From NCBI RefSeq assembly GCF_019578655.1, contig NC_063263.1:23559001-23623000 (forward strand): a stretch of DNA of 64,000 bases, given 5' to 3'. A program made the position numbers and the translations under genes. The notes under the pieces were generated by a model. The model had not been told where the DNA came from. It worked only from the letters and a program-made list of their open reading frames with translations, and searched no databases. This DNA comes from Ricinus communis. Its lineage: Eukaryota > Streptophyta > Magnoliopsida > Malpighiales > Euphorbiaceae. Position 1 is the stretch's first letter, and each line of letters begins with the position of its first letter. Below are positions 58,749 through 64,000 of the stretch, piece after piece.

Positions 58749-60299
58749 ATGTCTAGTAGGAAAACGAGATTAGGTGATTCATCAACTCATAATCCTTATT
58801 ATTTGAGATCAAGTGTTACAAAAGCAGAAGGAGACCAAAAGGTAGAGAGTGAGCTTGTACCTCCAAGAGGAATTAAATTTGAAGAAAAGCTGGAGTAAGA
58901 GTTGGAAGGAGAAGTTGAGATAATAGCTAATGACCAAAGAGAAGTTGCAGCTCAAAGGCAAATGGCCATGAAGGATTATGCTCGTCTGATAATTGATAAT
59001 ACTACTTCATGCATAGTCTTAGGCGATGCATCTAGGAATTATGAGCTAAAGAACATCCATTTTAATATACTTCCGTCATTCTATGGTATGCCTAGTGAGG
59101 ATGCATTGATATTCATTAGAGAGTTCTATGCTATAGTTCATACATTCCCATTATCTGGACTCAATGAAGACCAATTAAAGATGAGATGTTTTCCTTACTC
59201 ATTAAAAGATAAAGCAAAGGCTTGGTTAATGACCTTGCCTCCTAATTCTTTGAGAACTTGAGATAAAGTGTATAAAAAATTTATGAGTAAATTTTACTCA
59301 CATAAAAAAAACCAAAGAATTAAAGGCTGAAATTTCTAACTTTTATTAAAAGGATACTGAATCCTCTCATGAAGCATGGGATCGCTTCAAATCACTTTTA
59401 CTACAATGCCCACACCATGGATACCCACTTCCTGTGACTAACCAATCATTTTATGATGGTCTAATACAACAATACCAATGTATGGTTGATAATGCAGTTG
59501 GGGGTGCTATGCTAGAAAGAACTGCTAATGAGGTTGATGACATCTTTGAGATGTTAGGAGCCAATTCACAACAAAAGAGTGTGAGAATAAGAAGAGTATG
59601 AGTGAATGAAGTTGTGTCTAATAATGAGATGGCTATGCAAATAGCCGAATTAACTAAACAAGTTAAGATTCTTGCTTCAACTAAGAATGTACAAAGCAAT
59701 GAGGTATGCGGTATATGTGGTGTTTATTGTCATGATGCTAAGATTTATTCGTCTTATGAGACTTATGCAGGAGATGATTATGAACATGTTAATTTGATGG
59801 AATCTTATCAACCTAGGCAACTTAGTAATAATCCATACTCCAACACTTATAATCCAGGATGGAAGAATCATCCAAATTTTTCTTGGAGAAATAACGATCA
59901 TAACTCACCACAAATATTGAGGAACCAAAACCAGTCCTAGTATCAGAATCAAGAGTCCCTTAAAGAAAATCATGTTTGGAGGAAACACTCCAATCTTTTA
60001 TGACAGCTACCCATGATAGAATGGAGAGGAATAAGAAGAAAATTGATTCCATAGAAGCTTCAATGAAGCGGTTAGAAATTCAAATTGGGCAAATTGCTGA
60101 AGCTGTACAAGAAAATAAGAAAGAAAAATTTCCAAGTCAACATGAGCAAGCTAAAGCAATCACTGTTCTTAAGGATGGTGAGTTATTTGATAATGATGTT
60201 GAAAATTTAATTGAGAAAGATTCTTCTTACGCAGGTACATCAAAAGAAGATAGACTAGTTGATGTAGAGATAACTGAAGGAGGTTTACAAAGGAAATGA
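58749..60299 (+). pseudogene. Athila-like gag (broken)
   Basis: Begins MSSRKTRLGDSS at 58749. The capsid core is present (FHFNILPSFYGMPSEDA-type block, FPLSGLNEDQLKMRCFPYSLKDKAKAWL in parts). Stops occur at 58896-58898 and 59259-59261, with a frameshift in the A-run near 59305. Later pieces carry SHEAWDRFKSLL and CPHHGYP (59360-59430). A degenerate zinc knuckle near 59708-59755 (CGICGVYCHDA) and a tail with NNPYSNTYNPGWKNHPNFSW complete it. A coiled, Lys/Glu-rich segment fills 59976-60299. Confidence 0.9.
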
Positions 60300-60455
60300 A
60301 GAATAGAGTCCAATCTTGGGCAGAAAGAGAAAGACAAGGAGGCATTTTCAAGACCTGAGTTTCATAAGGCAGTTAAGCCTTATAAGCCTCTTATAACGTT
60401 CTCGAACAGATTGAAAGAAAGCAAATAGGATAAGCAATTTTCTGAAATTTTTAAT

Positions 60456-61482
60456 ATGCTTTCTAAGGTTAACATTAATTTGCCCTTGTTATATGTAATT
60501 AGGAACATGCCAGCTTATGCTAAATTTTTTAAGAAACTTAATTCCAACAAGAGGAGATATGAGAACAATGAGAAATTTATGGTATCTAAAACAGCAAGTG
60601 CAGTTCTCCAACAACAGTTACCTACTGAGATGAAAGACCCTGGGAGCTTTACCGTTGATATTACAATGAGAGATAAAAAGGTTACTAAAGCCATGTTGGA
60701 TTTGAGAGTAAGCATCAATTTGACGCCATATTCAATATATGCACAACTTGGCTTAAGAGAATTAAAGCCAACTACCATGTCTCTACAACTGGCTGATAGG
60801 TCAATTAAGTATCCAAGAGGCATAGTGAAAGACTTGCTGATTCAGGCAGGGAAACTGATAATCCCTGCTGACTTTGTGGTTTTAGACATGGAAGGTACAT
60901 TAGCAAGAGATAAGGAGCAAACAATACTCCTTGGTAGACCTTTCATGGCAACCACCTATTGACGTATACAATGGGAAGCTGACCATGACAGTCTTAGGAA
61001 AGACTATAAAATTTAAAGTTTTTGATTCTTTAACTATATCTCCTAGCACTTCAATTGATGAATGTTCATATGTTGATTGCATGGATTATTTTGTTTATGA
61101 AACATATTTACAAGATAAGGATGATAAGTTAGAAGTTGCATTAACATTGGAAAAGTATGAAGAAAGCTTAGATGAAGAAGTCTTAGACTTACATGATAAG
61201 TTAGATAAAGTTATTCTAGTGTTACCTGATGAAAGCACTATTGAACCTTTAGATTCACCCATTGAAACCAAATCAGAAATTATTAATGAACCACCTAAGG
61301 TTGAGCTTAAGGAGTTACCTAACACACTTAAATATGTCTTTTTAGGAGAAAAGAATACGTGCCCAGTGATCATAGCCTCTGATCTTTCTCCTTTAGAAGA
61401 AGAGGCAACTATTAGAGAACTGAGAAGACTTAAAAAGGCTATTGGTGGGGAATTTTTTATATTAAGGAGATTAGTTCAATAA
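60456..61482 (+). pseudogene. Athila-like protease and linker (broken)
   Basis: A GSFTVDITMRDKKVTKAMLD segment leads to the active-site position, where the Asp at 60699-60701 is kept but the following Leu-Gly-Ala has become Leu-Arg-Val. ADFVVLDMEG and ILLGRPFMATT close the domain. A frameshift near 60945 moves the rest (DVYNGKLTMTV and the acidic linker) into another frame ending at 61482. With the DxG-type site changed, the protease would be inactive even without the frameshift. Confidence 0.88.
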
Positions 61483-62664
61483 TGTGTATGTATAAAATTA
61501 TTTTAGAAGACAATTCTAAAGCGGTTAGAGATACACAACGACGACTTAATTCTAACATGAAAGAAGTTGTAAAAAAGAAAGTTCAAAAGTTATTAGATGA
61601 GGGTATTATCTACTCTATAGCTGATAGTACTTGGATAAGCCTTGTTCATGTAGTGCCTAAAAAGTCAGGCACAACAGTTATTAAGAATGAAAATGGAGAA
61701 TTAGTCCCCACAAGAATGACAACAGGGTGGAGAATATATATTGATTATAGAAAGTTAAATGCTGCAACAAAGAATGATCATTTTTCTCTTCCTTTTATTG
61801 ATCAAATATTAGAGCGTTTAGCAGGACATAAATTTTATTATTTTCTTGATGTACTTTCAAGATATTACCAGGTATCCATTGCACCTGAAGATCAAGAAAG
61901 GACAACTTTCACATGTCCCTTTGGAACTTGTGTTTAGAAGGATGTCTTTTGGGCTTTACAATGCTCCAACAACATTCCAAAGATGTATGCTTTCTATTTT
62001 CTCTGACATATTAGAAGACTGCATCGAGGTATTTATGGATGATTTTTCAATTTTTGATTCCTCATTTGATGCATGTCTAGGCAATCTGACTCGTGTTCTT
62101 GAGAGATGCATTGATTGTAGCTTAACATTGAGTTGGGAAAAGTGTCATTTCATGGTTAAACAAGGTATTGTGCTAGGGCATGTTGTTTCTAGTAAAGGTA
62201 TTGAAGTTGACCAGGCAAAAAGTGGTTTAATTACCAAATTGCCCCCTCCTACTTTAGTAAAAGGCATTAGAAGTTTTCTTGGCCATGCAGAATTTTATAG
62301 GCGTTTTATTAAAGAATTTTCTAAAATTATTCGTCCTTTAACTGAATTGCTGGCTAACGTTGTTAACTTTATTTTTAATGATGCATGCCTATCTGCTTTT
62401 AATATCTTGAAAGAAAGATTGACTAGTGCACTTGTTATTGTGGCACCTGATTGGTCTCTTCTCTTTAGAATCATGTGTGATGCATCTGATTATGCTATAG
62501 GAGCAGTCTTTGGCCAAAGATTTGATAAAGCTTTACATGTAATATATTATGCTAGCAAAACTCTTGATGATGCTCAAGTAAACTATTCTACAACTAAAAA
62601 GGAATTTCTAGCTGTTGTATTTTCACTAGAAAAACTCATATCTTACTTGGTGGATCTAAAGTAA
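61482..62664 (+). pseudogene. Athila-like reverse transcriptase and RNase H (broken)
   Basis: The first part has VKKKVQKLLDEGIIY, VVPKKSG, MTTGWRIYIDYRKLN and LERLAGHKFYYFLDVLS. It ends in a TAG at 61935-61937. The overlapping second frame has MSFGLYNAPTTFQRCML, the catalytic FMDD at 62032-62043, FLGHAEFYRRFI and then RNase H (CDASDYAIGAVFGQR, YASKTLDDAQVNYSTTKKE). Another frameshift near 62655 leads into SDHAALRYLLTKPNAKPR. Asp pairs in both active sites are kept. Confidence 0.92.
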
Positions 62665-62735
62665 TTGTTCATTCAGATCATGCAGCTTTAAGATATCTTT
62701 TAACTAAGCCTAATGCTAAACCACGACTTATTAGG

Positions 62736-63993
62736 TTGGTGCTCTTATTGCAAGAATCTGATATAAAGATAAAAGATAAAAAAAAAATAGTAAAAAATGT
62801 AGTAGCGGATCAGCTTTCGAGGTTGATTTCTGATTTTGATAACCTTGGTTCTAAAAAAGTAATTAGTGAAATTTTTCGTGATGAACAATTATTTATAGTA
62901 AATCATGAGCCATGGTATGTTGATATTGTGAACTATTTGGCATGTGATATTATGAGAATTGCCTTAAACATTATTATTGGGATAACCCGTATTTGTTTAA
63001 ACATTATTCTAATCAAATGATTAGAAGATGTATTCCTGAAGATAAGCAACAAAGCATTTTAGCCTTTTACCATGAAATGCATTGTGGGGGTCACTTTGGC
63101 GGTAACAAAATAGCCTATAAGGTTCTACAATCAGGTTTCTTCTAGCCTTCGTTATTTAAAGATGTTCATATTTTTTATGCTAAATGTGATAGGTACCAAA
63201 GAAGTAGAAATATTAGCAAACGAACTGAAATGCCTCAAACTTTTAATCTTGTGGTTGAACTGTTTGATGTGTGGGGCATCGATTTAATGGGACCATTTCC
63301 ACCTTCTCATAGCTATGAATATATACTTGTTGCTATTGATTATGTATCTAAGAAGGTAGAAGCAATAGCTACACGAACTAATGATGCTAAGATAGTCTGC
63401 AAATTTATAAAAGATAATATTTTTAGCAGGTTTGGAACACCTAGAGTAATCATTAGTGACGAGGGAATACATTTTTGCAATAAGGCATTTAGCACCTTAC
63501 TAAAGAAATATGGAGTAATTCATAGAGTTGCAACACCTTATCACCCATAAACATCAAGACAGGTGGAAGTTAGCAATAGACAAATTAAGTCAATACTTGA
63601 GAAATCAGTGCGCCCATCTAGAAAAGATTGGACTATGCACTTGAATAATGCACTTTGGGCATATCGAACGGCTTATGAAACACTGATTGGAATGAATCCT
63701 AATAGATTAGTATAAAGCAAAGCTTACCATTTACCGGTCGAGTTGGAACATAAAGCATATTGGGCTATTAAGAAGCTTAATATGGACTTAACCAAAACAG
63801 GTGAAGAGCGTCTATTGCATCTAAATGAGCTAGAAGAAATGCACAATGAAGCATATGAGAATGCCAAGCTATACAAAGAAAGGACCAAGAAGCAACATGA
63901 TAAGAGTTTACTACGTAAATCTTTTGCCCCTGGAAGGAAAGTGTTATTATTTAACTCACGCTTTAAACTTTTTCCAGGAAAGCTTAGATCCAA
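62736..63993 (+). pseudogene. Athila-like integrase (broken)
   Basis: After the RNase H tail (VVADQLSRL) comes the HHCC zinc region near 63070-63210, where the final Cys of CDRCQR is Tyr. The core keeps Asp at 63281 (GIDLMGPF), Asp at 63458 (SDEGIHF) and Glu at 63566 (QVEVSNR), with 35 residues between the last two, a proper DD35E set. Stops lie near 63144 (Trp to TAG), 63548 (Gln to TAA) and 63712. The C-terminal part with LPVELEHKAYWA runs to the window edge. Confidence 0.9.
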
Positions 63994-64000
63994 AGTTACG

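Larger units (their letters stand above)
57290..64000 (+). mobile_element. Athila-like Ty3/gypsy element, decayed, running off the window
   Basis: LTR, primer site, gag, protease, reverse transcriptase, RNase H and integrase follow in order on the + strand. The right edge of the window lies just after the integrase core, so any envelope-like region and the 3' LTR are not seen. Stops in gag, protease, RT, RNase H and integrase make it non-autonomous. Confidence 0.93.

Overview
This is a repeat-rich, strongly AT-biased window from a plant nuclear genome, most likely a eudicot. It has GT-AG introns, plant-type Ty1/copia, Athila-like and Tat/Ogre-like Ty3/gypsy elements, LINEs, CACTA-like and foldback DNA elements, and an integrated pararetrovirus. 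The species cannot be named from the sequence alone. Only two host protein genes are convincing; nearly everything else recognisable is decayed mobile DNA.

Layout. 1-3.06 kb: Ty1/copia remnant (+) with integrase tail, reverse transcriptase, RNase H, polypurine tract and the start of a 3' LTR. 3.06-6.1 kb: LINE (-) with ORF1 tail, endonuclease, reverse transcriptase and a truncated C-terminus. 6.1-13.7 kb: AT-rich DNA with a repeat family in direct and inverted copies, interrupted by a 2,918-bp solo LTR (9071-11988) with a perfect 5-bp target duplication. 14.0-19.7 kb: intact 16-exon gene for the DNA primase small catalytic subunit (-). 20.2-21.65 kb: two abutting foldback elements. 22.3-23.6 kb: copia remains in conflicting orientations. 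23.6-35.5 kb: a LARD-like element with ~2.2-kb LTRs whose 5' LTR is split by a nested, internally deleted Athila-like element (25184-31170, target duplication CTGCA). 36.3-36.9 kb: CACTA-like end. 37.2-43.1 kb: endogenous caulimovirid (-). 43.65-44.17 kb: foldback element. 44.755-45.285 kb: single-exon gene of an uncharacterised plant family (-). 46.5-49.5 kb: two more foldback elements. 49.6-51.8 kb: inverted solo LTR of the LARD-like family. 52.8-53.6 kb: second copy of one foldback family. 55.2-64 kb: tandemly arranged Athila-like sequences running off the right edge.

The primase gene reads through with consistent splice phases and keeps every catalytic and zinc-binding residue, so it looks functional. 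The mobile elements carry stops and frameshifts, several of which look like C-to-T or G-to-A changes (CAG to TAG, CAA to TAA, TGG to TAG), as expected of old methylated repeats. I see no bacterial-style operon, CRISPR array or wholly new system. The most informative parts are the nested insertion history, the non-autonomous LTR family present three or more times, the integrated pararetrovirus, and the several long-armed inverted-repeat elements.
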